A stretch of DNA of 64,000 nt from Salinimicrobium sediminis (GTDB lineage: Bacteria > Bacteroidota > Bacteroidia > Flavobacteriales > Flavobacteriaceae): positions 186,001 through 250,000 of the forward strand of contig NZ_OCMF01000002.1 in assembly GCF_900215295.1 (NCBI RefSeq), written 5' to 3'. This document shows, in pieces, positions 16,074-25,586 of the stretch; within the stretch, counting starts at the first letter, position 1; each line of letters opens with the position of its first letter. Below the pieces are notes generated by a model. It made no database searches and was not told the DNA's origin. It worked only from the letters and a program-made list of their open reading frames with translations. The translations under genes were made by a program, and so were the position numbers.

Positions 16074-17252
16074 TTAGCAAGACCTTTTAATTTGGAATTT
16101 AAAATTACTGCCTATTCCGGGATCTGAATCGATTGAGATCCTGCCACCCATATGGTCCAGAAGTTTTTTAACGGTAGCCAGGCCAATCCCGCTTCCGGGA
16201 TTCCCGTCACGATCGTTAAGGTCCAGAGTGGTAAAGAGGTCGAATATTTTTTCAAAATTTTCTTCCGGGATCCCGTTGCCGTTGTCTTTCACCTCGAAAA
16301 AGTAAAATTCCTGAGAGGCGTTGTAAGAGATATCTACCCGCCGCTCTTTCTTATCATTATATTTAAGGGCATTGCTAATCAAATTCATGAAGATCTGCGT
16401 TAATGCAGCCTTGTTTACCTGTTTAAGAATCCCGTGAGAAGGATAGGTGATGATCACCCCGGGATCTACGGTGTACAAGTTTATAATATTCTCAAAAAAG
16501 GGTTTTAGCTCCACATCTTCTTCTTCCTTTTCCAGAATACGTTCACTGCGATAAAAGATGAGCAGCCCATCGACATAATTGCGAAGGCTGTGGGAGGCCT
16601 GCGACAGGTATTCAATATATTGCTTGGTCTCCTCATTGAATTTTTCCTCGTTCTCTTCCCTGAGCAGGTCCACCAGAGATATAATGTTGGCGAGGGGGGA
16701 TTTGATGTCATGGGAAACGACGCTTGCAAACTTTTCCAGGTCGTGATACCGCTGTTCAAGGTCTTTTTGAACCCGTTGATATTGGTTCTTTTGCTTCCCA
16801 AAAACAACTACGTTAAGCATTTGATTAACCAGTATCTTTAAACTGCTTTTTTGAACATCGGTAAGTTCATTTACTTCCGGATCAAAAATGACCAGTACGC
16901 CCAATTTTTCTCCGGAAGCGGTTTCCACAGGCACCCCGATAACCCCCGAATAGAATCTGTGGATCTTTTGCAGGTCTTCCCGGTCAAAAACAAGAATATC
17001 ATCCTGCTGCAGGATTTTACTCCAAAGATTATCCCAGTAGGGAATTTCTTCAGGTGCACAGCCGTAACTGCTTTTTATCCAGCTATTACCGTTTTCAACG
17101 ATAACCAATGCGGCAATTGGCGCCTGCACCGTTTCCGCACAAAGGAACAGGAGGTCCGAAAAATCTTTTTCTGAGGAAGATCTTAGGATACTGAATTCTT
17201 CAGGAGCCGATAGCTGCCGGGATTCATTTTTTTGAATATGCGAGTTAGGCAT
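16074..17252 (-). CDS. GAF-domain sensor histidine kinase
   Basis: A 392-residue soluble kinase. A GAF domain covers about residues 30-150. The H box SVVSHDIKSPL has the phospho-accepting His181, followed by the N box NLISNALKYND, G1 DNGNGIP, an F box region (IFDLFTTL) and G2 GSGIGLA. There is no membrane segment, so it senses a cytoplasmic signal. The target response regulator is not in the window. The gene begins a minus-strand group ahead of the VWA gene but is separated from it by 36 bases. Confidence 0.92.
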   Translation of the reverse strand: MPNSHIQKNESRQLSAPEEFSILRSSSEKDFSDLLFLCAETVQAPIAALVIVENGNSWIKSSYGCAPEEIPYWDNLWSKILQQDDILVFDREDLQKIHRFYSGVIGVPVETASGEKLGVLVIFDPEVNELTDVQKSSLKILVNQMLNVVVFGKQKNQYQRVQKDLEQRYHDLEKFASVVSHDIKSPLANIISLVDLLREENEEKFNEETKQYIEYLSQASHSLRNYVDGLLIFYRSERILEKEEEDVELKPFFENIINLYTVDPGVIITYPSHGILKQVNKAALTQIFMNLISNALKYNDKKERRVDISYNASQEFYFFEVKDNGNGIPEENFEKIFDLFTTLDLNDRDGNPGSGIGLATVKKLLDHMGGRISIDSDPGIGSNFKFQIKRSC

Positions 17253-17370
17253 ACATATTTTCTAACTTAGAGGTAGTTAAAGATATTAATTGTCCTTAAT
17301 AAAAATAACATTTAATATTTTTTTTCAGAAATCTCCTACAGGATCTTTGATATAAATATTCATTTTATTT

Positions 17371-17391
17371 AGGCTACCTGCATGGTAGCCT
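17371..17391 (-). terminator. Terminator downstream of the TIGR02757 gene
   Basis: AGGCTACC and GGTAGCCT pair across a 5-base loop, with A/T-rich flanks on each side. It lies 26 bases after the stop of the minus-strand gene at 17417. Confidence 0.65.
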
Positions 17392-17416
17392 TTATCTTTC
17401 CCTTTAAAGTAGCTCC

Positions 17417-18181
17417 TCAATAATTTTCAAAAACTCCAAGCCCAAAAAGGGCAAAATCATACTTCACGGGATCGACAGGATCCATTTTCCGCAGGTGCTT
17501 ATCAAGTTCTGCCAGTGCTTTTGCATCATTTTGTTTCCGCTTAAGAAGGCCCAGCTTTCTGGCAACATTTCCTGAATGTACATCTAAAGGGCAGCTGAGT
17601 TGGGCAGGGGATATGCTGTTCCAAATTCCAAGATCCACCCCTTTATTGTCATTTCTCACCATCCATCTCAGGAACATATTGATCCTTTTTGCTGCGGAAT
17701 TTTTCATTGGATCACTAACATGTTTTTCAATCCTTATCTCATGTGGCAATTCAAAAAATATTTTTTTAAACTCATGAATTGCAGTCTGTAAACCATGATC
17801 ATTTGAATAATTACTGAATATATGTTCAGGACCTTTATATTCGCTGTAAATATGCCTGAAGGCTCTGATAAAATAGATAAGATCTCTCCCGTTAAAAGTA
17901 CGGTGCACGAATTGCTGCAGCCTTTCCAGATCTGCTGCTGAGTGCTGCATCACAAAATCATAGGGAGTATGATCAAGCAGATCCATTAAGGAGTAAGCAT
18001 TTTTAAGGATGCTCTTCCTGTTGCCCCAGGAAATGGTAGCAGTTAAAAATCCGGCGATCTCTATATCTTCTTTCCTGCTGAAAAGGTGGGGGATCTGAAC
18101 AGGGTCTGTCTCAATAAATTCCGCAGTATTGTATTGTTCTACTTTAAAATCCAGGAATTCTTGGAGTTCTTTGCGGGTCAT
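17417..18181 (-). CDS. TIGR02757/DUF2400 family protein
   Basis: A 254-residue soluble protein. The sequence matches the TIGR02757 pattern: DPVQIPHLF near residue 25, GFLTATISWGNRKSIL, RWMVR near 170 and PLDVHSGNVARKLGLL near 200, ending at YDFALFGLGVF. The C-terminal PLDVH...ARKLGL stretch recalls helix-hairpin-helix DNA glycosylases, so a DNA-related role is sometimes proposed, but none is proven. The gene is preceded by a spacer of heptamer repeats that reach to three bases from its ATG. Confidence 0.85.
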   Translation of the reverse strand: MTRKELQEFLDFKVEQYNTAEFIETDPVQIPHLFSRKEDIEIAGFLTATISWGNRKSILKNAYSLMDLLDHTPYDFVMQHSAADLERLQQFVHRTFNGRDLIYFIRAFRHIYSEYKGPEHIFSNYSNDHGLQTAIHEFKKIFFELPHEIRIEKHVSDPMKNSAAKRINMFLRWMVRNDNKGVDLGIWNSISPAQLSCPLDVHSGNVARKLGLLKRKQNDAKALAELDKHLRKMDPVDPVKYDFALFGLGVFENY

Positions 18182-18183
18182 TT

Positions 18184-18218
18184 TGAGAATTGAGATGTGA
18201 GAAGTGAGATGTGAGAAT
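18184..18218. repeat. Five tandem heptamers (TGAGANN)
   Basis: Successive 7-base units TGAGAAT, TGAGATG, TGAGAAG, TGAGATG and TGAGAAT, without gaps, start two bases beyond the start codon of the minus-strand TIGR02757 gene. Confidence 0.9.
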
Positions 18219-18253
18219 TTTTTGTTTGGTACGGATTGTGGGTTAAAAATGAA

Positions 18254-18316
18254 TTAAGAGATAAGAGCCAAGAATCAAGACTTTAGATAAAAGCAGAACC
18301 TTGAACTTTAAACCTT
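18254..18316. repeat. Nine degenerate heptamers between the ABC and TIGR02757 genes
   Basis: Seven-base units TTAAGAG, ATAAGAG, CCAAGAA, TCAAGAC, TTTAGAT, AAAAGCA, GAACCTT, GAACTTT and AAACCTT run without gaps and extend into the stop codon of the ABC gene. With the TGAGANN block they fill nearly the whole 133-base spacer; the linker at 18219-18253 is not repetitive. Confidence 0.75.
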
Positions 18317-18974
18317 AAACAATCTTCCCGTCTACCATAGTCAGTTTCTTGTCTGCCATGTTTGCAAGTTCTTCGTTGTGAGTAACAATGACAAATGTCT
18401 GCCCGAATTCTTCCCTCAAATCAAAAAATAATTTATGCAGATTTTCTGCAGATTCACTGTCCAGATTCCCAGAAGGTTCATCGGCAAAAATAACGCCGGG
18501 GTTATTGATAAGGGAACGGGCTACTGCTACACGTTGCTGCTCTCCACCACTCATTTGAGCGGGTTTATGATCTGCTCTTTTTAAGAGCCCGAGAAAACCA
18601 AGTAGTTCTTTAGCTCTTTTTTCGGTTTCGGCTTTCGGCCGTTTTCCAATAAAGGCGGGAATACAAATATTTTCCAGGGCAGTAAATTCCGGAAGTAACT
18701 GGTGAAACTGGAAAATAAACCCAATGTTGGCATTTCGGAATTTTGCCAGTTCTTTGGCGTTGAGAGCATAAACGTCCGTATTGTTAACTTTTAGGATACT
18801 TTCGTTATTGCTATCGGGTTTTTCGAGGGTGCCAAGGATCTGGAGTAGAGTGGTCTTTCCGGCGCCCGAAGCTCCAACAATAGATATGATCTCACTTTTT
18901 TGAATGTGCAGGTCAACTCCTTTTAGCACATGTAGATCATTATAGGTTTTATGAATATTCAGGGCTTCGATCAT
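18315..18974 (-). CDS. LolD-like ABC transporter ATP-binding protein
   Basis: A 219-residue ATPase. Walker A is [11 protein letters not shown] near residue 34, the Q loop lies in [10 protein letters not shown], the signature is [15 protein letters not shown], and Walker [13 protein letters not shown] is followed by the H loop THNEE. The [15 protein letters not shown] segment is characteristic of the MacB/LolD branch, which powers lipoprotein release or other mechanotransmission transporters. No permease gene lies nearby, as usual for this ATPase in flavobacteria. LolD itself is a likely but unproven identity. Confidence 0.9.
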   Translation of the reverse strand: MIEALNIHKTYNDLHVLKGVDLHIQKSEIISIVGASGAGKTTLLQILGTLEKPDSNNESILKVNNTDVYALNAKELAKFRNANIGFIFQFHQLLPEFTALENICIPAFIGKRPKAETEKRAKELLGFLGLLKRADHKPAQMSGGEQQRVAVARSLINNPGVIFADEPSGNLDSESAENLHKLFFDLREEFGQTFVIVTHNEELANMADKKLTMVDGKIV

Positions 18975-18996
18975 AGTTTTTGTCTCAGTTGCAAAC

Positions 18997-21435
18997 TTAG
19001 CCTTTAAAAATGTTTTTTATGTTATTGTAGTCCAAATAATAGACTATCCGCAGCGAAAGATTGTGTCTTGCCGGCTGGTTGAAGAGGTTCTCCAGGCTTT
19101 CGGTGTAGGCCAGGGCGCTAAGATTATCCTGTTTAAAAATAGAATTCCTGTAAAGAAGTATCATCTCACTTCCCGGGGCAAATCTCCACTGGTAACTCAG
19201 GTCGAGGTTCCATATATTAAAATTCGCATCGGGATCGTTATTCTCTGTTACCTCATATACTACAGGTTCCAGTCCTCCCGAATTCAACAATCTGCTGAAG
19301 TTATCTTCGGAAAAAGTAGCTGAAGACCAGAAATTCCGGAAGCTAAGGCTTATCGCCTCGCGGGTATTGAAGTTGTAACTTCCCTGTAGTGCATTCTCAA
19401 CACTCTGCATATCCCGGGTCCCGAAAATGACATTTTTGGGCAGTAATGTCACAAAGCTCTCGCGGTTTTCCTCCTTCATCCATCCAAAATTATATATAAG
19501 TTTGAGCTTGTTACTCACCCGGAATCTTGGGCTAAAACTAAACCTTAATTGTTGATGGGTGGTTTTGAGGTATTTATTGTAACTCAGCCGCGAATCCACA
19601 GCGATTCTTTTCCGATAATCTGAAGAGATCCATGCTTCAGCAGCAGCATTTTCGGGATATTCAATATAAGTGTTATCCTTTCGAGGTTCAAAAAAGTCCC
19701 GGAAAGGCGTACTGTAATTGGCAGATCCTCCAAAGGCAAACCTGTCACGGGTCATTGCAAAAAAAGAGGTCCCAAAATTGGTGGTCACCGACATATCGGG
19801 ATCATACCTGCGTTGATGATTTCCCATCAGCCTAATATTATATTCATTGAAAATCCCTTTAGGCTCAAAGATCCTGTAAGAGGTCTCCCAATAGAAGTTG
19901 TTATAATTGTTGGTGAAATTGAGGCCCATGTCATTGATGTCATAGGTTTCATTAGCAAATTCATGAGACAGGCCATACCTAAACCTTCCTTTGGAGCGTT
20001 CAAAAGACAATAAGGAGGCAAATCCCATTTTATTGCTGTTCGGTAAATTCACTCTGCTCATTTTTGCTTCTCCGGATAGGTTAAAAGCACTTGCAGGGGT
20101 ATAGACATCAAAAAGAAAACCTGTGACATTAGCATCTCTAAAATGGCCTTCCCGGGTGACATTGGTGTTGATAAGGGAAACAGAGGATTTTTGGTCAAAT
20201 TGCTGGTCCAGGACTAAAATATTGTAGTTTGCAAAAGGCTCCGTCACCACTTCTCTTGCCTCACCGGTGACCGGATTGTACAACCTTGCCTTTTGAACTT
20301 CGGTAATTGCATTGAAGAAGCCAATACCGAGGCCGCTGTCTGTCCTTCCCGAGATCTTGAGCGCATTAAGAAGATTGGTGGTTTCAGGATTATCAACAAT
20401 CTCTTCATCATTCAGCTTTGCATCCTGTACAGCATTAAAACCTATGGGAGTATCACCAATTCTGCGGGAATAGAAAAGATCTCCCTTTGTAAAAAGTTCG
20501 GTTCCTTCAGTAAAGAAAGCCCTGTTTTCCCCAAAAGTCTGCTCGAAGGGCCCCAGGTTGAGCTCGACTTCATCGTAAGGAGTCTGTCCAAAATCGGGAA
20601 TAAGCGTGGCATCAAGGGTGAAAGCATCGTTGATCCCATATTTAAAGTCCATTCCTGCGTTAAAGGCCGTGGAAGTTTCACCGTCAAAATGATCTACCTC
20701 TCCCGAAACATATGGATAGAAGCTTAACCTTACAGGAGCATCGATATCTCTTATGCCTTTCAAAAGTCCGTTGTAATGAGTCGATACCCCTATAGATTTA
20801 TTGATATAATTCCAGACATAGCTCTCGTTAAGGTGATTGATTTTACGGCCCAGCTGCATACTCCACAATTGTTCCTCTTTATCTGAAAATCTCAGGGCAG
20901 AGTAGGGGATCTCCATTTCAACATACCATCCCTTCCCGTCTATGGATACCTTTGCATCCCAAACCACGTTATAGGCAAAATCTTCATTATTCTTTTTCAT
21001 CCTGGCATCGGCAATTGTTCCTGCGGCAGTTACATAAAATCGGGTTTGATTCTCACCATCATTGTAGGTGTTGATGTCAATGATAAAATAATCAACAGTT
21101 GGAATGTTGTCCCTTTGCGCAAATTCCCGTCTTATTTGTGCAGGATTGCTGTCAAAAAGATAGGCTGCTACATATAGGGCCTTATCCGTATAGGCGATTT
21201 TCACCTCGGTAGGGTGGGTGCTTCGCGAAGGATTTCCATTTCCAGGTTCAAACATGACAAAATCTGTAGCTACAGGAATATTCTGCCATAGCTCTTCCCC
21301 AGGAACACCATCTATAACCGGCTTCGATTCAATTCTGGTTGCTGTATAAGACTTTTTCTGCTGTGCATTTTCCTGTGAAAAGATCAATCCGGAAACTAAA
21401 AAAGAAATAAAGAACAGCAGATTTCTGAAGGGCAT
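18997..21435 (-). CDS. DUF5916 outer-membrane protein with CBM9-like N-terminal domain
   Basis: An 812-residue exported protein with a signal peptide ending at about LIFSQ. The first 250 residues form a carbohydrate-binding-family-9-like domain ([47 protein letters not shown]). The remainder is DUF5916, with alternating strands ending in [14 protein letters not shown], typical of a beta barrel. The role is unknown; a surface or outer-membrane location is inferred. It lies 22 bases upstream of the LolD-like gene on the same strand. Confidence 0.85.
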   Translation of the reverse strand: MPFRNLLFFISFLVSGLIFSQENAQQKKSYTATRIESKPVIDGVPGEELWQNIPVATDFVMFEPGNGNPSRSTHPTEVKIAYTDKALYVAAYLFDSNPAQIRREFAQRDNIPTVDYFIIDINTYNDGENQTRFYVTAAGTIADARMKKNNEDFAYNVVWDAKVSIDGKGWYVEMEIPYSALRFSDKEEQLWSMQLGRKINHLNESYVWNYINKSIGVSTHYNGLLKGIRDIDAPVRLSFYPYVSGEVDHFDGETSTAFNAGMDFKYGINDAFTLDATLIPDFGQTPYDEVELNLGPFEQTFGENRAFFTEGTELFTKGDLFYSRRIGDTPIGFNAVQDAKLNDEEIVDNPETTNLLNALKISGRTDSGLGIGFFNAITEVQKARLYNPVTGEAREVVTEPFANYNILVLDQQFDQKSSVSLINTNVTREGHFRDANVTGFLFDVYTPASAFNLSGEAKMSRVNLPNSNKMGFASLLSFERSKGRFRYGLSHEFANETYDINDMGLNFTNNYNNFYWETSYRIFEPKGIFNEYNIRLMGNHQRRYDPDMSVTTNFGTSFFAMTRDRFAFGGSANYSTPFRDFFEPRKDNTYIEYPENAAAEAWISSDYRKRIAVDSRLSYNKYLKTTHQQLRFSFSPRFRVSNKLKLIYNFGWMKEENRESFVTLLPKNVIFGTRDMQSVENALQGSYNFNTREAISLSFRNFWSSATFSEDNFSRLLNSGGLEPVVYEVTENNDPDANFNIWNLDLSYQWRFAPGSEMILLYRNSIFKQDNLSALAYTESLENLFNQPARHNLSLRIVYYLDYNNIKNIFKG

Positions 21436-21541
21436 GAGGTAGATGTTAAATCAAATAGTATTTTGCATTGCAAGTTTACGAATTCCTTATATTTTTAATA
21501 TTGGCAGGTTGCTTGTTTTTCCTTACATTTTGAAAAAAGAA

Positions 21542-22096
21542 ATGATGGAAGAACATAAATTTGAAACAGCCACTCTTGCAGGAGGATGTTTTTGGTGTAC
21601 CGAAGCAGTTTTTCAGCGTGTGGATGGAGTAAAGAAGGTGATTTCCGGATTTACGGGAGGACATATTAAAAATCCGCCTTACAGGGAGGTGGTAACACAA
21701 AGGACCGGTCATGCCGAATCAGTGCAGATAAAATTTGATCCTGAAAAAGTCAGTTTTGAAGAATTATTGCTCATCTTTTTTGCTACCCATGATCCAACCA
21801 CGTTAAACCGCCAGCAAAATGATGTGGGGACCCACTACCGAAGTGCGATCTTTTATCATTCCGCGGCACAAAAAGAAACAGCAGAAAAAGTTATAAAGCA
21901 ACTGGAACAGGAGAAGGTTTTCCAGGATCCTATTGTGACCGAAATCACTGAAGCAGGTGATTTTTACGAAGCCGAACAGGAGCACCATGATTACTATAAT
22001 CAGAACAGGAATCAGCCTTACTGCAGGGTGATCATTGATCCTAAAGTGCAAAAGCTAAGACATACTTTCTCTGAAAAGTTGAAATCTGAAGCTTAG
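21542..22096 (+). CDS. msrA: Peptide-methionine (S)-S-oxide reductase MsrA
   Basis: About 184 residues. The catalytic motif GGCFWC lies at residues 14-19 and the family pattern continues with GYTGGH-like GFTGGH, THDPTTLNRQQNDVGTHYRS and YHQQYL-like motifs near the C-terminus (HHDYYNQNRNQPYCR). It repairs methionine S-sulfoxide in proteins using thioredoxin. The chosen ATG (one of two adjacent) gives the normal N-terminus; an extension to 21443 would overlap the upstream promoter region and add 33 unrelated residues. The following gene starts 44 bases later on the same strand. Confidence 0.95.
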   Translation: MMEEHKFETATLAGGCFWCTEAVFQRVDGVKKVISGFTGGHIKNPPYREVVTQRTGHAESVQIKFDPEKVSFEELLLIFFATHDPTTLNRQQNDVGTHYRSAIFYHSAAQKETAEKVIKQLEQEKVFQDPIVTEITEAGDFYEAEQEHHDYYNQNRNQPYCRVIIDPKVQKLRHTFSEKLKSEA

Positions 22097-22140
22097 AAAA
22101 ATGGCACTTTTATTGCTAATTAAAGGAAAAAGAAAAACAG

Positions 22141-22446
22141 ATGAACATCGAAAAGAAAAAGTTATTGATCAAAGGCCTGGTATATGACGCCATAGGTATG
22201 GCGAGTGGTGCGGTACCTTTAGTAGGTGGATTTCTTGACCTGTTATGGGCACCATATGCGGCTAAGAAAATGGCTGCCATGTATCCCGGTAGAAAAGGTA
22301 AATTAGGTTCTGTGATCGTCTTCCTGGAAGAAATACTACCGTTTAGTGATATTATACCAACCTTTACTTTAATGTGGCTGTACACTTTTGTATGGCAAAA
22401 GGATGAAGATTATGGTCAGCTACAACCAATCAGGGTAAGGAGCTAG
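22141..22446 (+). CDS. Small DUF4112-like membrane protein
   Basis: A 101-residue protein. It starts MNIEKKKLLIKGLVYDAIGM and has two predicted hydrophobic hairpins (GAVPLVGGFLDLLWAPYAA and ILPFSDIIPTFTLMWLY). Similar proteins are common in Bacteroidota and have no known role. The family resemblance to DUF4112 is by eye only. It follows msrA on the same strand and ends before a strong terminator. Confidence 0.75.
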   Translation: MNIEKKKLLIKGLVYDAIGMASGAVPLVGGFLDLLWAPYAAKKMAAMYPGRKGKLGSVIVFLEEILPFSDIIPTFTLMWLYTFVWQKDEDYGQLQPIRVRS

Positions 22447-22471
22447 GTCAATAACGAAAAGACAGGATATC

Positions 22472-22506
22472 AAAAAGCCGGTTGCTCAAGTGCAACCGGC
22501 TTTTTT
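22472..22506. terminator. Bidirectional terminator between the DUF4112-like and TonB receptor genes
   Basis: AAAAAGCCGGTTGC pairs with GCAACCGGCTTTTT across TCAAGT, followed by T residues. It lies between two convergent genes. Confidence 0.92.
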
Positions 22507-22565
22507 ATTTTCATTTTTGAGATTAACTTGTTTAACCGGGATCTGGCTTCTGAAGTTTTCTTTAG

Positions 22566-24821
22566 TTAAAACCTTATTCCCGCGCTTAAAATGATATTTC
22601 TCCCCATATTGGGAATTCCTTCAGGTTTCAACCTGGAGAGATGAGAAATATATGTCTTATTCAGCAGATTTGTTCCGGTGATCCTGAAATCAAGCAAAGC
22701 CCTATCCAGAATAACCGAGGTGCCAAGCCCGGCATTTAAAAGAGAATATCCTGAAGTTTCAGATTCAAAATATCCTGTTCTGTTTTGTTCAAAGACGCTT
22801 TTTAAACTCAGGCTGGCATAACCCTCCTTAAAAATATCATTTTCGGGTAGTTCTACCCAAAAAGTATTTAAGACAGATTGTGCTGGAATGAGAGGCAGGT
22901 ATTCCCCGTTCTCCTGTTTTCCTATTACCAGCTCGTAATTGCTTTCAAAATGAAGCCAATCCAGGGGATGTGGATGAATGTGTATTCCCGCTTCCCCGCC
23001 ATACAGCTCTGCATCATTTTGCTGATACTCGAATACAGGATCTTCATTCATAAATTCTCCTGTAGGATCCAGGAAAATATAGTTTTTAATGGTGTTGTAG
23101 AAAGCATTGGTAAATATTTCAAAGTGTTCATTCCTGAATTCCAGAGCCAGATCCAATTGATAATTCTGCTCATTATCGAGAGCAGAATTCCCGATTTCAA
23201 ATCGGTTAGTACCATGATGGCTGCCATAGGAAGTGAGTTCGGCAAGATTAGGTGCCCTAAAGCCGCTCGCAAGATTTAATCTTCCGGTAAAACGGGATGT
23301 TAGATCCACTTTTACTCCCAACGCCCCATTATAGCTGTTGAAATTCCTGTCAAGAGCCGCAACTTCAGTTTCGGCCTCATGATTTTCGTATGCTTCCGCA
23401 GAAATTCTCCTGAAATCATATCTTAATCCCGCCTGGAAATCCACTTTTTCGAGGTGGTAATGCGTGGTTCCAAGAATTCCCACATCTGTTGTGGTTGCAT
23501 CGGGAATTAATATTTCTTCAGCAAGATTTTTATTGGACTGGAACATTCCCTGCAGGCCGATTATAGTTTCGAATTTTCCACGGTCCGGGAAATGATATTT
23601 TACATCGTAGTTCAAGGTACTTAGATGCATCTCAAGAGCAGGCCCTTCCTCTTCATTTTCATGTTCTTCGTGCTCTTCCCCGGTTTCCTCTTCATGATGA
23701 GCCTCCTCAAATTCTTTACGGTTGTTAAAAAGATATCCCAGCTTCACATCCAGGCTGGATTCCTCAAAATAGAAAGAATTGTCAAAGCTAAGAATGTGGT
23801 TGGCTACCTGTTGGTACGGTTCCAGTTTTGTCCGGGAAGTGCTTTGCAGACCGATCTCTTCAGGAATACCCGAGGTATTGCTATTAAGATTATAGCGCAG
23901 ATCTCCTTTGTAGCTGTTATTTCTGAACCCCAACCCGGTTTTAAAATCATATTCTGTAAAACGGGTATTTGTCACTCTTTCACCGTCTCCTGTTTCATAA
24001 TCTACATGACTAGCAAAATTTCCGCGGAATATGAATTTAAGTTTATCACCTGAAGTTTTTACTCCGGCGTTAGCTTCAAAGCCTTCTGTATTTGAATAAT
24101 AGGAAGTCTCACCATCCACAACCGTAGAATCTGCCGGGGCAAATCGTTCGGGATTGAGATACAGCACCCCTCCCAGGGCATCACTTCCATAAAGCAAAGA
24201 TGCCGGACCTTTTATAACTTCCACACTCTCTATTCCCGAACTGCTTAGGCCTAAACCATGCTCATCTCCAAACTGCTGATTCTCGAGTCTCACCCCCTGG
24301 GCATAAACCAGCACCCGGTTTGAACTAAGGCCACGAATGACAGGTTTCCCAATTGAAGAACCCGTGGTAACCGTTTCTACACCGGCAATTTGAGTGATCC
24401 CATCGGTGATCCTGTTGCCACCGGTGCGTTGCAGACCTTCCATAGTGACACGTTCCACCTTCATGACGTTCTCGCTTTGAAGCTGATGAAATGGAGTGGA
24501 AATAATTACCTCTTCCATCTCTATAGCAGTAGGAGAAAGATTGATAACAAGATCCTGGTCAAGTGGTATTTCGATTTTAATGGTTCGGGTACCAAAACCA
24601 AGAGAGGAGATCACCAGGTCGTAACTTCCATCAGAAAGATTTTCAATAATGAATTTCCCTGTTAGATCTGTAATTGTATTTCTTTCGGGTTTAATTACCT
24701 GCACTGTAGCGCCAATAACAGGCTGATTATTTTCGTCATTTACAACCGTGCCTTTTATGGAGTTTTGGCTATAAATGTTGCCGGCTGCCAGTAATAGCAG
24801 CCCAAAAATGATATTTTTCAT
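22566..24821 (-). CDS. TonB-dependent receptor, probably for a metal
   Basis: A 751-residue outer-membrane receptor. It has a signal peptide (to about YSQ), a carboxypeptidase-regulatory-like domain (about 20-100), the plug (IIRGLSSNRVLVYAQGVRLEN-type around 160-180, IKGPASLLYGSDALGG at about 203-218), then a 22-strand-type barrel ending in RNIILSAGIRF. An external loop at about 371-393 is unusually rich in His and Glu (HHEEETGEEHEEHENEEE), as in zinc or copper receptors. The upstream His-rich exported protein supports metal import. A GTTATAAAAC element at 24839-24848 might be a Zur-like half site, weakly. Confidence 0.88.
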   Translation of the reverse strand: MKNIIFGLLLLAAGNIYSQNSIKGTVVNDENNQPVIGATVQVIKPERNTITDLTGKFIIENLSDGSYDLVISSLGFGTRTIKIEIPLDQDLVINLSPTAIEMEEVIISTPFHQLQSENVMKVERVTMEGLQRTGGNRITDGITQIAGVETVTTGSSIGKPVIRGLSSNRVLVYAQGVRLENQQFGDEHGLGLSSSGIESVEVIKGPASLLYGSDALGGVLYLNPERFAPADSTVVDGETSYYSNTEGFEANAGVKTSGDKLKFIFRGNFASHVDYETGDGERVTNTRFTEYDFKTGLGFRNNSYKGDLRYNLNSNTSGIPEEIGLQSTSRTKLEPYQQVANHILSFDNSFYFEESSLDVKLGYLFNNRKEFEEAHHEEETGEEHEEHENEEEGPALEMHLSTLNYDVKYHFPDRGKFETIIGLQGMFQSNKNLAEEILIPDATTTDVGILGTTHYHLEKVDFQAGLRYDFRRISAEAYENHEAETEVAALDRNFNSYNGALGVKVDLTSRFTGRLNLASGFRAPNLAELTSYGSHHGTNRFEIGNSALDNEQNYQLDLALEFRNEHFEIFTNAFYNTIKNYIFLDPTGEFMNEDPVFEYQQNDAELYGGEAGIHIHPHPLDWLHFESNYELVIGKQENGEYLPLIPAQSVLNTFWVELPENDIFKEGYASLSLKSVFEQNRTGYFESETSGYSLLNAGLGTSVILDRALLDFRITGTNLLNKTYISHLSRLKPEGIPNMGRNIILSAGIRF

Positions 24822-24876
24822 GGGTATTAATTAAGTACGTTATAAAACTGAAGCGACTGCTTCTCTCAAATTTGCG

Positions 24877-25194
24877 TTAAACCTGTGCCGGAGGGGCACG
24901 AAGGGAAAAATGCAGTTTTTGAAACGTACTAATATGAAGATATGCCCCCTTTACGGGATGCATGGAAACTTCCGGTTCCTGTGGGGTCCAGGTAAAGAGA
25001 GGAGGAAAGGAAAAAGAATTTTTCTGAAAATCAAAAAGTTCACAATCTATATTCTTTTCGTGAAAATGAGATTCAGCATAATGGTTACAGAACTCATGCT
25101 TATGTCCTGAAAAAACGTGGGCAAGATCTATTGCTGAAGGAAAGATGATCAATCCTGCAAAAACAATAAATAAGGTCTTTTGCCACATTTTCAT
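24877..25194 (-). CDS. His-rich exported protein upstream of the TonB receptor
   Basis: A 105-residue protein with a signal peptide (MKMWQKTLFIVFAGLIIFPSA). Residues 26-51 contain a dense His/Cys cluster (HVFSGHKHEFCNHY, ESHFHEKNIDC) able to bind a transition metal. It sits 56 bases upstream of the TonB receptor on the same strand, and such His-rich leaders often accompany zinc or copper receptors. It could be a metallophore-binding or metallochaperone protein; the family is not recognised. Eight bases separate it from the upstream gene. Confidence 0.75.
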   Translation of the reverse strand: MKMWQKTLFIVFAGLIIFPSAIDLAHVFSGHKHEFCNHYAESHFHEKNIDCELFDFQKNSFSFPPLFTWTPQEPEVSMHPVKGAYLHISTFQKLHFSLRAPPAQV

Positions 25195-25201
25195 GGAAAA
25201 A

Positions 25202-25522
25202 TTATTTCAGGATTTTAGCAAATCCCATTCGGGACAACATATTCTTTTCGAACTGCCAAAAAAACCGGAATTGGCCAAAGATCCAACCGTAGGCTACAAG
25301 AAGTACCTGGTAAATTGGAAAGATCATTAATAATCTTAAAATATAATAACTTAGGCCTCCCCATAAAAATTCTGAAGAAAAAGCCATACGATCAAACCCG
25401 ATCAATTCCAGAAGGGGTTTTGCTACAAACAGGGAAGATGAACCTGTTAGTGCAAAGACTGTAAGGATAATTAAAATTTGCCAGTTGGAAGAAATCCCCC
25501 AGCGTTTTTTCAATTTATTCAT
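25202..25522 (-). CDS. DUF6787-like small membrane protein
   Basis: A 106-residue protein with two hydrophobic segments (about 17-35 and 54-80). The pattern KKRWGISSNWQI, FVAKPLLELIG and FPIYQVLLVAYGW(I)FGQF(R)FFWQFEKNM is a common flavobacterial family sometimes mislabelled prolipoprotein diacylglyceryl transferase. Function unknown. It lies upstream of the His-rich protein gene with eight bases between, so it may share its transcript. Confidence 0.8.
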   Translation of the reverse strand: MNKLKKRWGISSNWQILIILTVFALTGSSSLFVAKPLLELIGFDRMAFSSEFLWGGLSYYILRLLMIFPIYQVLLVAYGWIFGQFRFFWQFEKNMLSRMGFAKILK

Positions 25523-25586
25523 GCCGCAAATATAAAAAAGAAAAAAGGATTAAGACCTTTCATTTTTCACGGCTTAATATGTACAG

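Noticed and set aside
16066-16088. Weak hairpin AAAAGG...CCTTTT at the histidine-kinase end as a terminator
   Set aside because: The stem is only six A-rich pairs with an 11-base loop; not convincing.
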